Below are positions 18,166 through 27,635 of a stretch of 64,000 bases of DNA, one piece after another. Position numbers and translations under genes: made by a program. The notes under the pieces are model-generated. The model saw only the letters and a list, made by a program, of their open reading frames with translations. It made no database searches and was not told the DNA's origin. The number at the start of each line of letters is the position of its first letter. The stretch's first letter is position 1. The stretch is taken from contig OZ244857.1 in assembly GCA_965220935.1 (NCBI GenBank), forward strand, positions 3,286,001 to 3,350,000. The letters run 5' to 3'. Source of the stretch: Bin80 sp965220935 (GTDB lineage Bacteria; Bacteroidota; Rhodothermia; Rhodothermales; Bin80).

Positions 18166-18440
18166 TAGTGTCCGTCCAGAAATAGAAAATTTTCTTTGAA
18201 GTTCCTATTCTATATGACATTTATCGCCGATCATTTCGCTTGAAGATTTACGAAGATGTGTGAATTCAAGGTAACAAATGACAGGGTGTATACTGAAAAC
18301 TCCCATTTTTGGTACCTCTAACGCGTAATCTAGAAAATGGCCGCAAAATCTTCGCAACAAAATAACGTTTATTTTGAATCTATAAACCCATACAGAATAG
18401 GCGATTCAGCGCTGTTAGATGCTTTTCTGGACGGGCACTA
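18166..18440. mobile_element. MITE-like element, copy 2 (275 bp)
   Basis: Starts TAGTGTCCGTCCAGAAATAG and ends in the inverted TTTTCTGGACGGGCACTA, a good 16-18 bp inverted repeat. It is flanked by TATA-like sequence on both sides (CACTATA before, TATACGG after). The right half shares CCATACAGAATAGGCGATTC and TCAGCGCTGTTAG with copies 1 and 3. A second element tip (TTTTTCGGGCGGGCACTATA) directly abuts the left end at about 18147-18165, so an older insertion may lie beneath. No gene inside. Confidence 0.7.
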
Positions 18441-18606
18441 TATACGGAAGTTTCTGTTTCACAGTAGGGGGGCACAGTCTAATCTTCGGTATTGATGATC
18501 TTCGAAATTTTTTCAAAGGAGGTACGATCTATATTCAACGAGTTTACATACCGATGCTCTGTAACGAGGCTTTGGATCTCGTCAATTGAGGGAGGGAGAT
18601 TAGCTA

Positions 18607-20500
18607 GTGCCTGACAATAAACTCTAATTCTGGGTTAGCATAGGATCGCAAGGGCTATATTTTACAAGTACTTACCGATAGTTTGCTTGTTCATTTTGCG
18701 GTTATTTTAGGCGTTGAAGATTTTTCATGAAAAAATCGAAACTTTTCCTGTGGCGGTGGATATCACTGTATTTATAGGACTTTTCTGGGGTTTTTCTTTC
18801 TGAATTGATCAAGATGTGAAAAATCTTCACCGTTCATTTAATCACATCATTGACCATGCGCGCACAATTTGACACTGAACCGACACTGGGGATGAACTCC
18901 ATTGAGGATCTTTTCGTAGATCCTAATTCCAGAGACGACACGTCCCAAATCATCTTGGCATTGCAGTCCATCTGGATGGCCACAGATCTACGGGATCGGA
19001 TTGTCATGTACCTGCAAGAGGCGATCGGAGAGAACACAGATCAGACTACGGGTCGACCGGGGTTGACGTACTGGCGCATCTTTGTCTTGGCCGTCTTCAA
19101 GTTTGGCCTGAATTGTGATTTTGACCGATTGACATTTCAGGTCAACTCGAATGTGCTAATGCGCACCTTATTACAAAATGATACGAGTGATTTTGGTCAT
19201 GAGTCCTTGTATCGTGTACAGACGATGATCAACAATGTAAGTCTGATCACCGATGACATCTGGTCCACCCTCAATCGGATGATTGTGGATCATGGGTTAG
19301 AGGTCTTTGGAGTTGCGTCCGATGCTCCTTTGGAAGCGCGGACGGATTCGTATGTGGTGGAACCCCATGATGTGCGGTTATTACGTGATTCAATCATTCT
19401 GGCCATGCAGCTTGGGCCTGGAAGATCTTTAATTTGGGGGCGTACGACATTGGCGTCAGTTAAAGCATTTGATTATTACGGTTAACAATGCCTATTTGGA
19501 GATCAACACCACCAAGAAGCGTGAGACGAATCCAGAGCTGACCTTAGCCTTGATTGTTACTATCGGATCCAGAAGTGTAGACTGGTCTTGGATAAGATCA
19601 AAGAACTTGACCCAAGTTCAAGTCGGATTGCGCCATTAGAAAAGGCGATTGAGCAGTTCAATCGGTTGGTAGATTTGGTTCATGTGATAGAGGGGGAAAA
19701 GATTCCCAATGCAGAGAAGTTATTATCGCCGAGCATACACGTTGGATTGTCAAGGGGAAGGCCATGCCCAATCAGGTAGAATTGGGGGTTCCCGTCGCGA
19801 TCACCCAATGTCAACATGGCTTGATTCTGGGATGGGAGATTATATGGACGCAATCAGATGTAGATATGACCATTGAGATCGCCACCAAGTATAGGACAGA
19901 GTTTGAACACCTTGGATCCATGAGTTTTGATCGCGGATTTTGGTCGCCTCAGAATTTTGAGGCATTAAGCGCTCTGGATATAGAGGTTATTCTTCCCAAA
20001 AAGGGCTATAAGAACAAGGTAGAGCGCGAACGAGAATCGGCGGAAGAGTTTCGGCGAAAACGTCGGCAGCATGCGCAGATTGAGTCCTGTATCAACTCTG
20101 GCATGGTGGTGCACGTATTCGTACCAAAGGAGCTAAGGCGGGGTTTGCGCGAAGCATCGGTGCAAGTGTGGTCGCCACGAATTTGTGCCGAATCGGGAGG
20201 GTGTTGATGGCCCAACACCGAGAGACGTTTCGCCAAGCGGCGTAAAAGTCTGAGTCACAAAAAAAATACTCCACCATTGGAGGTGGGAAAGGTGCGTCCA
20301 TGCGGCAGAGATTTTAGGCAAAATCGGTGGCCTATACACTGAATTTGGATCAAATATAGGTGAGGTGTACAGATCGGTGAAACAGATCAAAAATTTCGCG
20401 ACTAAAATCTGTGAGTCTGCCTAGCAGTTAATAAAAAATTCGTATATTAAGCCCCGTAAAAAATTGTGACTCCCCAAAGTAGGGGTTTTTTGTCAGGCAC
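18607..20500 (+). mobile_element. DDE insertion sequence, copy A, degenerate
   Basis: Terminal inverted repeat GTGCCTGACAA at 18607 and its complement TTGTCAGGCAC ending at 20500. The flanks are TAGCTA and TAAATA. Both fit TANNTA but are not identical, so the target duplication, if any, has decayed. The sequence is nearly the same as the intact copy at 37367-39324, with many small deletions in the transposase. A short CCCC/GGGG hairpin followed by six T lies just inside the right end and may stop transcription. Confidence 0.85.
18856..20245 (+). pseudogene. DDE transposase of IS copy A, several frameshifts
   Basis: Compared with the intact 482-residue transposase of copy B, this copy is in frame for about 190 residues (MRAQFDTEPTLGMNSIEDLF through RLLRDSIILAMQL). 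It then has indels at about 19412, near 19540 and near 19730. It resumes in other frames with FDRGFWSPQNFEAL and SALDIEVILPKKGY, and ends with a last frame shift after IESCINS. It cannot make a functional transposase. Confidence 0.88.
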
Positions 20501-20537
20501 TAAATACAAGAAGCTGATGACCATATAGAGCGGCGGA

Positions 20538-22028
20538 ATGAATAAGACCAAATATTTTGGGAAGGTTTATACACCACCTAGTGTCGTCGCCCACATGTTA
20601 GACACACTTTTCGCGGAATCTTTGGAATGTATGCGTATCTGTGATCCCGCATGTGGCTCGGGGGATTTCCTTGTTCCAGTGGCAGAGGAGATCTGCAAGC
20701 GTTACCTAAATGCATCTGGCGAAACGAGATCGCAATATCTTTCGACTTTGGGCAATCTAACAGGGTACGATATTGACGGTGAAGCCGTGGATCATTGCAG
20801 GCAGCGACTGTCCGAGGTAGCGGGCCACATACTTGGCCAGCACTACCCTGTTGATTTCTGGCGCATTCTAGAATCGGACGCAATGGATGCTTGGACGCAA
20901 GATGAGGAAACCTTTGACTGGGTTGTCGGAAACCCGCCTTACGTCCGTATTCAGCACCTTGAAGCCGAGCGTAGAAATAAAATATATGGAGCTGAGTGGA
21001 AGTACTTCCGGGGGGCAAGTGATTTGTACATTGTCTTCTATGAACTTGGATTAAAGCTCCTAAAAGATCGTGGAAACTTGTTGTTTATCTCTCCGAGCGG
21101 ATGGATCCGCAACGAAGCAGGGGCAAAAATGCGGAATGATGTAGATACCAATCATGGCATAGTATCCCTTTGGGATTTTCGGGATCATCAGGTATTTCAT
21201 GGTGTAAGTACATACACTTGCATTGCTCACATCCGCAAGGGCGGTTACGATGGGGATGTGAGGGCCTATCAATGGAATGGAAATTCGTTTACCACCTCGT
21301 GCAAGCTTATTAAATCAGGAGTACGATGGGCGATAGTTGGTCAACACGCCCAGCAGGCGAGAATGACAGAATCTGTGAGACTGGGCGATATCGCTGACAT
21401 TCATGTAGGAATACAGACACTTGCGGATAAGGTATTTATCCTCCCTGCTGTCAAATGGGAATCGGATTCTGTCACCGTAGAGTTGAATGGCATGCCTCAC
21501 TCTTTGGAAAAGGGAGCCGTAAGACGTATTCTAAAGGCTTCTGTTTTGAGGGAAGGACAGGACAAGGTCGAGCGTGTGATCATTTATCCCTATGATCCAT
21601 CTGGAAAGTTGATGGACGAAGAGGAGTTTATAGATAGGTTTCCGCGGGCATATTCGTGGTTGTCTGAAAACAAAGATCGGCTCCTTGCTCGCGATAAGGG
21701 TACGTTTCCCGAGGCTAAGTGGTACGGTTATGGGCGCGAAGTGGGGATACGCAGCGCATTAGGGCGCAAGATTCTAACATCAGGTATGAACCCCGTTCCT
21801 AACTTCCAAATTTGCAATGATCCAGATATTTTGTTCTATTCAGGCTATTGTATCAAGCCGAGAAATGGAGTTGACCTAGAAGCACTGAAAGACGCATTAA
21901 ATACGCCTGAGATGGATCAGCATATCAGGTCATTTGCGCAACCATTTAGGGGCGGATGGTTTAGTTATGCTAAGCGCTATATTCAAGATTTTCCCGTTCC
22001 TGTGAGACTTTCGGGAATGCATCATTGA
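20538..22028 (+). CDS. Type II N6-adenine DNA methyltransferase
   Basis: 496 residues. Motif I ICDPACGSGDFLVPVAEEI lies at about 34-52 and the catalytic motif IV WVVGNPPYVRIQHL at about 131-144, the order of gamma-class N6 methyltransferases (Eco57I/TaqI-like fold). The C-terminal half (about 280-490) contains the target-recognition part and ends RPFRGGWFSYAKRY-like (observed QPFRGGWFSYAKRY), common in PaeR7I/XhoI-like methylases. It methylates adenine in an unknown site to protect against the nuclease encoded next. The stop overlaps the nuclease ATG (TGATG). The gene lies only 38 bp after IS copy A. Confidence 0.92.
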   Translation: MNKTKYFGKVYTPPSVVAHMLDTLFAESLECMRICDPACGSGDFLVPVAEEICKRYLNASGETRSQYLSTLGNLTGYDIDGEAVDHCRQRLSEVAGHILGQHYPVDFWRILESDAMDAWTQDEETFDWVVGNPPYVRIQHLEAERRNKIYGAEWKYFRGASDLYIVFYELGLKLLKDRGNLLFISPSGWIRNEAGAKMRNDVDTNHGIVSLWDFRDHQVFHGVSTYTCIAHIRKGGYDGDVRAYQWNGNSFTTSCKLIKSGVRWAIVGQHAQQARMTESVRLGDIADIHVGIQTLADKVFILPAVKWESDSVTVELNGMPHSLEKGAVRRILKASVLREGQDKVERVIIYPYDPSGKLMDEEEFIDRFPRAYSWLSENKDRLLARDKGTFPEAKWYGYGREVGIRSALGRKILTSGMNPVPNFQICNDPDILFYSGYCIKPRNGVDLEALKDALNTPEMDQHIRSFAQPFRGGWFSYAKRYIQDFPVPVRLSGMHH

Positions 22029-22753
22029 TGGACCCGGGGTTCAAGGAAAGACTTCTTGTCGCAGTTCAAGATTCATACGAAGAATATGTGAATCACGGGC
22101 CAAGATCAAACGCGAAGATCAAAGTACTCCATGGCTGGATTATCTCTGAATTAGCAGGTATTCTTGGGGATGAATACTTGATACAGGGACTGTCCCAACA
22201 GGGTGGAAAGGAGCAAAAGGTGCGTGGGAAGTACTACGAGAAAAGTGTGGATGTAGCAATCTCAAGGGAAGGCGTAATTCTTGGAGTCGTGAGCGTGAAG
22301 TTCGTTATGTCAAACTACAATCAGAACAGGCATAATTACTTTGAGCAGCAACTTGGCGAAACGGCGAACCTACGTAGTAACAACATCGTTTTTGGACATA
22401 TCATGTTGCGCGTACAGCCAACACCCTATCTGGGAAAGGACTCAAATAGTGGAAAGCAGGTTATGAAGAGAAAAGAACAGGTTGATGACAGTGCGATTCG
22501 TCTCTATTCAGCACTTGCCCAAGATCACGGTGCACTTCATCTACCTGATGTACAGTGCTTGGCCATATTCCTGCTCAGCAAACACAAAGGAAGAATATTG
22601 CGACTATGCAAAAAGTCCGATTTACCTGAGGTTTCACATGAGTGTTTTGAGTTGCTTCGAAACATCCTCGGCATTAATTCTTTCTTTGATAAAATCAATG
22701 CGGCCATTCGAAGTAAATTCATGATGATACGAACACAGGGGGACGAAGAATAA
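22028..22753 (+). CDS. Putative type II restriction endonuclease
   Basis: 241 residues from the ATG at 22028; a TTG three bases earlier is also possible. The protein is soluble, without membrane segments. A PD-(D/E)XK-like core is suggested by KSVDVAISREGVILGVVSVK, where Asp is followed after a strand by (S)VK. The one-base overlap with the methyltransferase and the size are what one expects of a cognate nuclease. I cannot name the recognition site. Position and overlap are strong evidence; the catalytic motif is my inference. Confidence 0.75.
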   Translation: MDPGFKERLLVAVQDSYEEYVNHGPRSNAKIKVLHGWIISELAGILGDEYLIQGLSQQGGKEQKVRGKYYEKSVDVAISREGVILGVVSVKFVMSNYNQNRHNYFEQQLGETANLRSNNIVFGHIMLRVQPTPYLGKDSNSGKQVMKRKEQVDDSAIRLYSALAQDHGALHLPDVQCLAIFLLSKHKGRILRLCKKSDLPEVSHECFELLRNILGINSFFDKINAAIRSKFMMIRTQGDEE

Positions 22754-23197
22754 ATCCGAACCCAGAAGGGAGTAAAATCAAGTGGGAAATGGCATGCTGA
22801 AACAAAACTCCGAATCCGAGTTCACGATGTAGCGGTACAACATATCCTTCGAAAGCATACCTCGTTCCATCCGATCAGTGTTGAAGAGTTGCGTAAACTG
22901 AAAGTGTATTACTCTCGAAAGAGAGACACTTGTATCATGATTGGTTGTACTTTCTGAGCAAGAAACACATCTCTACTTTGCAGCAGCATTAACAACTTAT
23001 TCTTCATGACCATTGAATGACCTGAAAAGCCATTCAAGCATATCTCTCTTCACTAAATTAGACAGAGAAAATGAGAGAAAGTGAATACTTTTACCTCATT
23101 TCACAAGAGACATTACCTATTACCTTTTCTACGTTTCGTAGGAACGTGATTGTTTGAGGATCCAACATTCAAGATGGTTTAGCATTTTCGCTGACAA
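22754..23197. other. Intergenic region with a possible gene remnant
   Basis: A forward frame around 22782-22960 reads KWHAETKLRIRVHDVAVQHI, then SVEELRKLKVYYSRKRD, up to a TGA, with no start codon. It looks like a protein fragment of unknown family. The rest is AT-rich without features. Confidence 0.35.
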
Positions 23198-23998
23198 ATG
23201 ATTGAATTTGGACTACATGCATGGCCACTGATTCTGCTATTGCTTCTCGCAGGTTTACTGACCTGGGTTGCTTATCGTGAGACCGAACCAAAACTCCGTG
23301 GAGTCTACCGATGGCTCCTTCCCTCTCTCCGAAGGACTAGCACTTCTGCTCTTGATCACCTTGTTATTTGAGCCTGCGATTCATAGAAATATCCAACAAG
23401 ATGTCTTACCTGTTCTTGCAGTTCTTCTTGATGAGAGTCAAAGCATGTCACAACATCAATGGGATCAAACCCTCCCCTATTCTCAGGGAGAAATCAATTA
23501 TTTTGGCTTTGGCAGCACGATCCGCCCGCTCGAAGATCTCACAACTGCGATGGATACAGCTCCCCGTACAGATATTGCGAGAGCCCTGGAAGAAATTCAA
23601 ACTTCATGCGCGACAAAAATCTGCGCAGTGTTCTGCTTATTTCTGATGGTCAGTATAACACAGGACGTAATCCTATCTATCTCGCATCTGATTATGGAAT
23701 TCCTATCCATACCTTGGTGATCGGAGATACTCTGCAGCAACAGGACTTAATGATCGCTCGGGTGGTGACGAATGAATTGGCGTACGTTGGACAACAGGTC
23801 CCTGTTGATGTATCACTCCTGTTGCAAGGTTATACAAAGGAAAATGCCACGGTCAGCCTTTTTTCTCAAGACTCCTTAGTTGCTTCCGAGATCTTGACCA
23901 TTACCGAAGGCGAAACCATTGCTTCCCTGAGCTTCATTCCCCAAAGAGAAGGACTCTTCCAGCATGCCCTCTCGGTTACAAACGAGTTCAGTCATTAA
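23198..23998 (+). pseudogene. Membrane-anchored von Willebrand A-like protein, frameshifted and truncated
   Basis: Starts MIEFGLHAWPLILLLLLAGL, two N-terminal membrane segments with YRETEPKLRGVYRWLLPSLR between them. A frame change follows, then LPVLAVLLDESQSMSQHQW, the MIDAS DxSxS motif of a vWA domain. Further shifts lead to TDIARALEEIQ, SVLLISDGQYNTGRNPIYLA and IPIHTLVIGD. The protein stops after SLSFIPQREGLFQHALSV at 23998, far short of the ~700 residues usual for this membrane vWA family in Bacteroidota-like bacteria. At least three frameshifts are needed to join it, so it is a pseudogene. Confidence 0.75.
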
Positions 23999-24887
23999 AC
24001 GAATAGGGAATGTTGCCGGCAGAATAAAATTAGATTAAGATAAACAACAGCGTCTAGAAATACTCGGCAGAAGCGTTCAGAATTATGAAATTGCCCAAGA
24101 GATATTTTACCGAACTGAACTCGTTTGTAAATTAAAGTTTCACACACACCTCTCCTAATCTGCGAAATGTGTGAAATTTGCAGGGTGCATATAAATGCAA
24201 ACCACGGTATAACATGTAACTTGATCGGTCATGTCCGTGAGTGCCAGTTTTGATTGCTTTGATCGGATCAACAAAACGTGGTGTAAAAGCCCTTGTTTAG
24301 CTGCCAATCTCGTTTGTGAGCGTCCCAAATCGTTTGGGCACTAATGTTTTATAGCGCAAGTTTGCAAATTGTAGTGGATTTTTTCCGCAGTTTTGCTGTT
24401 TCCTGATGTCAGGAATTTTGAACGAAGGGGCTATTTTATATGACTTTTTACTCCATTTCTGACGCTTCTTTTTGCGGGCGTAGTGCTTTCACTTTTTGGC
24501 GATTCCGCTTTTTTCACAAAAAAAGCGGAAGTGCCTGATTTTTTGTGTCTCAACATTTTCTATTGTATAATCAGGATAAAATCCGTGCATGTATGGTTTT
24601 TCAGGGATTATATATCTGACTTAGTTCGCTTGGATCAAGTGGCCAATTTTCGTAGACATGAGCAAAGTGGTTAGGCTTACTGACGATCCCATAAACAGAA
24701 TTTAAAAGACAGAATAAACATCTAGCTCTGCAACAGAGGATAACGCACCTGAGTTTTTTTGCCAATTCTCTCGTAACTGTAGTTCATCTCTACCCATAAC
24801 CAAAATTAAGACATATTATCCTCAACCCAATAATAGAAACATCAATAATGAAACTATTTTTGTTACGAATCATATAAGGGTTTATAT
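23999..24887. other. Long non-coding, AT-rich region upstream of tRNA-fMet
   Basis: No gene with a recognisable product. It holds a long hairpin at 24503-24530 (see separate entry). The forward ORF at 24483-24674 begins in this hairpin and looks like chance. The tRNA promoter should lie in 24800-24887, but I see no clear match. Confidence 0.45.
24503..24535. repeat. Solitary ISL3-type end overlapping a perfect hairpin
   Basis: TTCCGCTTTTTT and AAAAAAAGCGGAA face each other across a CAC loop. Read from 24535 leftwards the sequence is GGCACTTCCGCTTTTTTTGT, which matches, except for one base, the right terminal repeat of the ISL3 element ending at 34622. It could be a leftover IS end or a small hairpin element. 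Confidence 0.5.
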
Positions 24888-25226
24888 CGCGGGGTGGAGC
24901 AGTGGTAGCTCATCGGGCTCAAGGTTCACCGTCGTCATACTTTGGAGTTCGCAATTCCGAGTAGTTTTACTGGCGAATGTGTTTGGGCTGCGTGCTATGG
25001 AAACTGGTGCGTGACTTCTTGTCAAATTCGGGGAAGCCTGCTGCGGTGGTAATCCCGAGCCAAGCCCATGATTGGGAAGGTGTAGAGACTTAATGGCAAG
25101 CCCCTAACGGTTCGGCCGAGGGTGAAGAGAAAGTCCAGACCACAAACGATTCTTATGGATCGGCGATGAAAATCGTAGTTGGTATGCATAACCCGAAGGT
25201 CGCGGGTTCAAATCCCGCCCCCGCTA
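24888..25226 (+). tRNA. Initiator tRNA-fMet (CAT) interrupted by a group I intron
   Basis: Exon 1 (24888-24919) reads CGCGGGGTGGAGC, then the D arm, ending TCGGGCT. Exon 2 (25187-25226) reads CATAACCCGA, the T arm GCGGG-TTCAAAT-CCCGC and the acceptor CCCCGC plus TA. Joined, they give an initiator tRNA: the first base C1 is unpaired (C1 opposite U72), and the anticodon stem has three G-C pairs GGG/CCC next to the loop CTCATAA. CCA is not encoded. The 267-nt insertion lies between U33 and the anticodon. A strong terminator follows. No other fMet gene is in this window, so splicing of this gene may be needed for translation start. Confidence 0.93.
24920..25186 (+). ncRNA. Group I intron (tRNA type, probably IC3)
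   Basis: Exon 1 ends in U and the intron ends in G, the group I splice rules. The conserved core is visible: P4 TCGGGG/TCCCGA within AATTCGGGGAAGCC and GTAATCCCGAGCCAAGCCC, P5 GCC/GGT, P6 CCC/GGG, R element GTGTAGAGACTTAATGGCAA and S element AAGAGAAAGTCC. P7 forms between GACTT and AAGTC, P3 between CTTGT and GCAAG, P8 between CCCT and AGGG. A P2-like hairpin GGAGTT/AATTCC lies near the 5' end. A weak P1 could pair exon GGGCT with GGTTC at 24924-24928, giving the U-G pair at the splice site. There is no homing endonuclease ORF. The wording of these motifs closely follows cyanobacterial tRNA introns. Confidence 0.9.
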
Positions 25227-25230
25227 CATC

Positions 25231-25270
25231 AAGAGCGGCATTCTCCCCTGAGAATGTCGCTCTTCTTTTG
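25231..25270 (+). terminator. Rho-independent terminator of tRNA-fMet
   Basis: A 15-bp stem AAGAGCGGCATTCTC / GAGAATGTCGCTCTT (one G-T pair), loop CCCT, followed by CTTTTG. It begins 4 bp after the tRNA end. Confidence 0.85.
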
Positions 25271-25613
25271 TCCCAAATAACTGCTCCACGAACTGTTGAT
25301 CATCTCAATATTTTCATCCCATCACAAAGCTCGTCGTGACACAATCTCGTCATGTGTCGGTGGATGCGTTTAGAAACACTACATGTATCTGTACGAAAAT
25401 CCCATATGACATGATCCATTTGATCAGATAAATTTAGGCTGGTTCCTTATCAATGTGTGCGCGGAGATAAATGAAGGGGTATGCATCAAATTTGGATAAT
25501 TTTTTGGCCTGTATTTTGATATAGTCATGGTTATCGTCAGGTCCATAAATTTTTTCTAAAAAAGGCATCAGGATTTGTTTAATTCTAAGATAATTCCTAA
25601 TATTTATAGTATC
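25271..25613. other. Intergenic, no gene seen
   Basis: About 340 bp of AT-rich sequence between the tRNA terminator and the IS66 remnant, with no start codon followed by a convincing frame. Confidence 0.4.
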
Positions 25614-25823
25614 ATGATCAACGCAGATAGCACGCCTATTTTTGACGAGTCATTGCGGCTCATTTCACTGCTCAATACCTGCACCTTGCATGGGGTGAAT
25701 CCACAGGAGTGGTTGGTGGATGTATTAAAACGCATTGACACGATGGCTGAAGAAGAGATGTACACGTTACTACCTCAACACTGGAAAGCAGCACAGGATA
25801 CAACACTTCCCCAAGCTGCATAG
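25614..25823 (+). pseudogene. IS66 transposase C-terminal remnant
   Basis: The 69-residue frame contains LISLLNTCTLHGVNPQEWLV, DVLKRI and YTLLPQHWK, matching the C-terminal element of IS66-family transposases (Leu-x-Asn-Gly-x-x-Pro, DVL.RI, LLP..W). The catalytic DDE domain is absent. The apparent start is only the first ATG in the fragment. It shows that an IS66 element once lay next to the split tRNA. Confidence 0.7.
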
Positions 25824-26120
25824 ATCTCACGGCAGAGATACATCAACCGTCCATCCGACGCACCAGACAATGAGCTGGACTATAGTCATAGGCGCTGAGG
25901 ATATGAATTTTCGTATGGATACCACTACATGATGATCTGACTGTTTTTCCCAGAATATTTTAAATGATGGAAGCAGATTGGTCAATATGAGTAACCCAAA
26001 CACAATAGAAATTTGCATCTTGCCGATACTGGGGAAAGTAATGGATACCGCCCACTACTTGAAATTCTTCATACATATCGGTTTGAAAATGTGGTTGATC
26101 TTGATGTCTCTATAACCTAA

Positions 26121-26411
26121 GTGGCTGTTAAAGTGGAATTCTACTACCACCGACTCCATAGTGAAGCATCAAAGACTTGGGATGAAGCGCCTCTAATCAA
26201 TAGGGCAACCGTATCAAATCTCATACGAGGAACCACCACGGAAACTGGACTGACGGCCTCTGCAGAATTAGTCAAAAAAGTCTACAAAAAAGGCATCAAA
26301 ATTCCGCCACAGCAGATGGTCAACGCAACATTAAACATGGACTATTTGTCCGCAGTGGAACTATGCCACTTAACCACAGTTTGTGCATACTTAAGTCAAA
26401 CAGTTTTATGA
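26121..26411 (+). pseudogene. ISAzo13-family transposase C-terminal remnant
   Basis: The segment YYHRLHSEASKTWDEAPLIN lines up with the ISAzo13 pattern IEHRLFS...NW.G.PL. It is followed by TVSNLIRGTTTETGLTASAE and KKGIKIPPQQM, equal to NLI..TTT.TGL and KGIKxxDxE. The normal ending with F/H..WNYTI is lost. The first residues and the catalytic core are missing, so this is a dead fragment. Confidence 0.65.
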
Positions 26412-26552
26412 TAAGCCATTTTGTTCGTCCGCCCTTTATTAAAGAATTATCACACCGACAAGTCTAAATATCCTTATTCAATTACGAGAATCCTCGGATT
26501 CTTGAAAGTACTCAAGTAAGACAAGGGCAATTTCACTTCTGCTATGTGAGCA

Positions 26553-27635
26553 ATGTCAAAAACTCTACATGATCCCCATTGTATCCTAGTCACTGGTGGG
26601 GCTGGTTTTATAGGTTCTAATTTTCTTAACCACATTGTACCAAAATTTTTAGAAGCCCAAATCATAAACCTTGATAAGTTGACCTATGCAGGGAATCTAC
26701 TTAGCCTACAAGAAATTGAAGACTCTCCTAACTATACATTTATCCATGGCGACATCTGCGATTTGAATCTGTTACATGATTTATTTGAAAAGTACCAGTT
26801 CACAACCGTTGTACATTTTGCCGCTGAAAGCCATGTAGATCGATCCATTCACTCCCCTATTGAATTCGCCCATACAAATGTGGTTGGAACCGTCTGCCTA
26901 TTAGAGTCTGCAAAGGACGCATGGAATCTTCAAACCTCCAATCGTCCTATGTATCGTTTCTTGCATGTTTCAACAGATGAGGTTTTTGGGGCTTTAGGCC
27001 CCCATGGAAAATTTTCTATAGATACTCCCTATGCACCGCGATCGCCTTACTCTGCCTCCAAAGCATCGGCGGATCATTTTGTTCGCGCTTATGCTGAGAC
27101 CTATGGACTTCCAGTGATCATTTCAAACTGCTCTAATAACTACGGACCCTATCAATTCCCAGAAAAGTTCATCCCATTGGCGATTGCCCGTGCTTTGAGC
27201 GAAGATCCTATACCCCTATATTCAAAAGGCGAAAATATACGGGATTGGCTCCATGTTTATGATCATTGCGACGCATTAAACCGTATCCTTCATCAGGGAA
27301 AAAATGGGGAAACCTACCTCGTAGGTGGATCTGGAGAATGCTCAAACCTTGATCTTCTGAATTTATTATTGACCATCATTGACGAGGAGTTGGGCCGGCC
27401 CGCTGGCATAAGTAAAGAACTGATCACATTTGTTGAGGACCGTCCAGGGCATGACTTTCGGTACGCCATTGATGCCACCAAACTCATGACCGAACTGGAT
27501 TGGTCCCCGAAATATACATTGTTTGATGGTCTAAGAGATACGGTTCAGTGGTACCTATCTAATCAGTCATGGCTTGAAGCCGTCATGGATGAGCGTTATC
27601 GTAGTTACTTGCGAACACAATATGAGATCATATGA
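26553..27635 (+). CDS. rfbB: dTDP-glucose 4,6-dehydratase
   Basis: 360 residues of the extended SDR family. Cofactor motif VTGGAGFIGSNFLNHIV at about 12-28, FAAESHVDRSIHSP at about 90-103, VSTDEVFGALG with the catalytic DE pair, and YSASKASADHFVRAY with the Tyr-xxx-Lys pair. SNCSNNYGPYQFPEKFIP and ENIRDWLHVYDHC are typical of RfbB/RmlB. It converts dTDP-glucose to dTDP-4-keto-6-deoxyglucose for surface sugars such as rhamnose. No other rml gene follows; the next gene overlaps by 4 bp and is a phosphatase. Confidence 0.96.
   Translation: MSKTLHDPHCILVTGGAGFIGSNFLNHIVPKFLEAQIINLDKLTYAGNLLSLQEIEDSPNYTFIHGDICDLNLLHDLFEKYQFTTVVHFAAESHVDRSIHSPIEFAHTNVVGTVCLLESAKDAWNLQTSNRPMYRFLHVSTDEVFGALGPHGKFSIDTPYAPRSPYSASKASADHFVRAYAETYGLPVIISNCSNNYGPYQFPEKFIPLAIARALSEDPIPLYSKGENIRDWLHVYDHCDALNRILHQGKNGETYLVGGSGECSNLDLLNLLLTIIDEELGRPAGISKELITFVEDRPGHDFRYAIDATKLMTELDWSPKYTLFDGLRDTVQWYLSNQSWLEAVMDERYRSYLRTQYEII

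Noticed and set aside
24888..25226. Possible tmRNA or RNase P-like RNA because of the long structured segment between tRNA halves
   Set aside because: The halves rebuild a normal initiator tRNA with an anticodon, there is no tag-peptide frame, and the inner part has group I R/S motifs.
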